A stretch of 64,000 nt of DNA from Variovorax paradoxus (GTDB taxonomy: Bacteria > Pseudomonadota > Gammaproteobacteria > Burkholderiales > Burkholderiaceae_C): NCBI RefSeq assembly GCF_009498455.1, contig NZ_CP045644.1, positions 682,001 through 746,000 on the forward strand. The letters run 5' to 3'. Below, one piece after another: positions 63,019 through 64,000 of the stretch. The notes beneath the pieces are model-generated. The model searched no databases, was not told the DNA's origin, and saw only the letters and a list, made by a program, of their open reading frames with translations. A program made the position numbers and the translations under genes. Positions within the stretch are counted from its first letter, which is position 1. Every line of letters starts with the position of its first letter.

Positions 63019-64000
63019 ATGTTTGAACGCATCATTCGCTTCGCCATCGAACAACGATGGTTGATCCTGCTGGCCGTGGTGGCGATGGCAGGCCTTGGCG
63101 TATACAACTACCAAAAGCTACCGATCGACGCCGTCCCGGACATCACCAACGTCCAGGTCCAGATCAATACAGGTGCTCCCGGGTACTCACCGCTGGAAAC
63201 GGAACAGCGCGTGACCTTCCCTATCGAGACCGTCATGGCCGGGCTGCCTGGGCTGCTCCAGACGCGCTCGCTGTCGCGCTACGGTCTCTCGCAAGTCACC
63301 GTGATCTTCAAGGACGGGACCGACGTCTACTTTGCGCGCCAGCTCGTCAACGAACGCCTCCAATCTGCAAGCGGTGAGATGCCTGAAGGCGTCCATCCGC
63401 AGGTAGGTCCCATTTCCACGGGCCTTGGGGAAATCTACCTTTGGACGGTGGAAGCGAAGGACGGGGCGAAAAAACCCGATGGCACTCCGTACACCTCGAC
63501 GGACCTGAGAGAGATTCAGGACTGGATCATCAAGCCGCAACTGCGCAACGTGGCTGGTGTCACCGAAATCAATTCGATCGGTGGCTATGAGAAGCAATAC
63601 CAGATTGCCCCCATTCCAGAGAAGCTGTCCGCGCATGGGCTGTCGATGGCGGACGTGGTCAAGGCGCTGGAACGCAACAACACAAACGTTGGCGCGGGGT
63701 ACATCGAACGTCGCGGCGAGCAGTACCTCATTCGAGCGCCTGGCCAGGCGCGAGGCGTGGAGGATCTGCGCAACATCATTCTTTCTAGCAACGGAAGCAC
63801 GCCGGTCCGCGTGCGCGACGTCGCGGAGGTCGGGATCGGGAAGGAACTGCGCACAGGTGCGGCGACCGACAACGGCCGTGAGGTCGTGCTCGGCACCGTT
63901 TTCATGTTGATCGGCGAAAACAGCCGCATCGTCTCGCAGGCAGTCGCGAAAAAGATGGCGGACATCAACCGCACGCTTCCTGAAGGCGTCGAAGCTATCA
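63019..64000 (+). CDS. czcA: RND heavy-metal efflux pump CzcA, 3' end outside window
   Basis: The first 327 codons are present. MFERIIRFAIEQRWLILLAV, LPIDAVPDITNVQVQINTGA, PGYSPLETEQRVTFPIETVM, GLPGLLQTRSLSRYGLSQVTV and GTPYTSTDLREIQDWIIKPQL are characteristic of HME-RND proteins of the CzcA type. It is the inner-membrane proton-driven pump; CzcA is the usual name for Co/Zn/Cd, though the metal cannot be assigned from this part. GAGG lies about 10 bases before ATG. Confidence 0.93.
   Translation, partial: MFERIIRFAIEQRWLILLAVVAMAGLGVYNYQKLPIDAVPDITNVQVQINTGAPGYSPLETEQRVTFPIETVMAGLPGLLQTRSLSRYGLSQVTVIFKDGTDVYFARQLVNERLQSASGEMPEGVHPQVGPISTGLGEIYLWTVEAKDGAKKPDGTPYTSTDLREIQDWIIKPQLRNVAGVTEINSIGGYEKQYQIAPIPEKLSAHGLSMADVVKALERNNTNVGAGYIERRGEQYLIRAPGQARGVEDLRNIILSSNGSTPVRVRDVAEVGIGKELRTGAATDNGREVVLGTVFMLIGENSRIVSQAVAKKMADINRTLPEGVEAI

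Larger units (their letters stand above)
40726..64000 (+). mobile_element. Genomic island / putative integrative and conjugative element, right end not in window
   Basis: The element starts at the tRNA-Phe remnant and carries, in order, a tyrosine integrase, IS remnants, a DUF3987 operon, an HUH-type replication protein, a J-domain group, an XRE regulator, phage/ICE accessory genes including YqaJ and DUF932 types, and a czcICBA metal efflux operon. Gene density and composition are less uniform than on the chromosomal side, with AT-richer patches near 42.6-43.4 and 47.6-47.9 kb. No conjugation genes are visible in this part, so ICE versus non-conjugative island is undecided. Confidence 0.8.

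Noticed and set aside
1..64000. CRISPR arrays, rRNA genes and complete tRNA genes
   Set aside because: None seen: no regularly spaced repeats, no rRNA-like conserved stretches, and only the partial tRNA-Phe at 40,726.

Overview
The window reads as a high-GC betaproteobacterial chromosome of the Burkholderiales/Comamonadaceae, most likely a Variovorax-like organism. This is inferred from codon usage, the hemE-priA neighbourhood and the protein types; no database search was possible.

Bases 1-40,700 are core or lineage-specific chromosome. In order: an NCS2 permease divergent from a LacI regulator with two palindromic operators between them; a PQQ-type dehydrogenase lipoprotein; an AlaX editing protein; DsbD and a thioredoxin-fold protein; a class A penicillin-binding protein; an MFS carboxylate transporter; hemE; priA; an S41 peptidase lipoprotein; a secreted ClpP-fold-like protein; an AEC transporter; and a tightly coupled rep-lipoprotein-pldA run followed by nadE. 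From 24.3 to 35.8 kb, regulatory genes surround an adhesion operon: an OmpR-type regulator with a hybrid kinase, an AraC regulator, a four-gene chaperone-usher fimbrial operon behind an AT-rich leader, and a degenerate response regulator that has lost its phospho-acceptor aspartate. Then follow an EF-hand membrane protein, a DUF1810 protein, a DUF2383 ferritin-like protein and a small iron-permease-family protein.

At 40,726 the chromosome meets a mobile element. The 3' part of a tRNA-Phe gene ends in the anticodon arm and is followed by a tyrosine integrase whose ribosome-binding site lies in a perfect hairpin. This is a genomic island or ICE whose right end is outside the window. It carries an unknown gene, a graveyard of IS30, IS66 and IS21 remnants, a small DNA-binding protein/DUF3987 operon behind a four-segment leader, an HUH-type replication protein (Gp2/YfjJ class) behind direct repeats, a J-domain protein group, an XRE regulator with two operators, and a long leftward set of phage/ICE accessory genes. 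That set includes a YqaJ-type exonuclease with apparently dead catalytic residues and a DUF932 protein. The window ends in a czcICBA-type heavy-metal efflux operon, probably the selectable cargo.

No CRISPR array and no rRNA were seen. The points most worth a second look are the degenerate YqaJ nuclease, the RNA-like leader at 44.7 kb, the repeats plus HUH gene at 47.7 kb, the integrase start hairpin, and the degenerate regulator beside the fimbrial operon.
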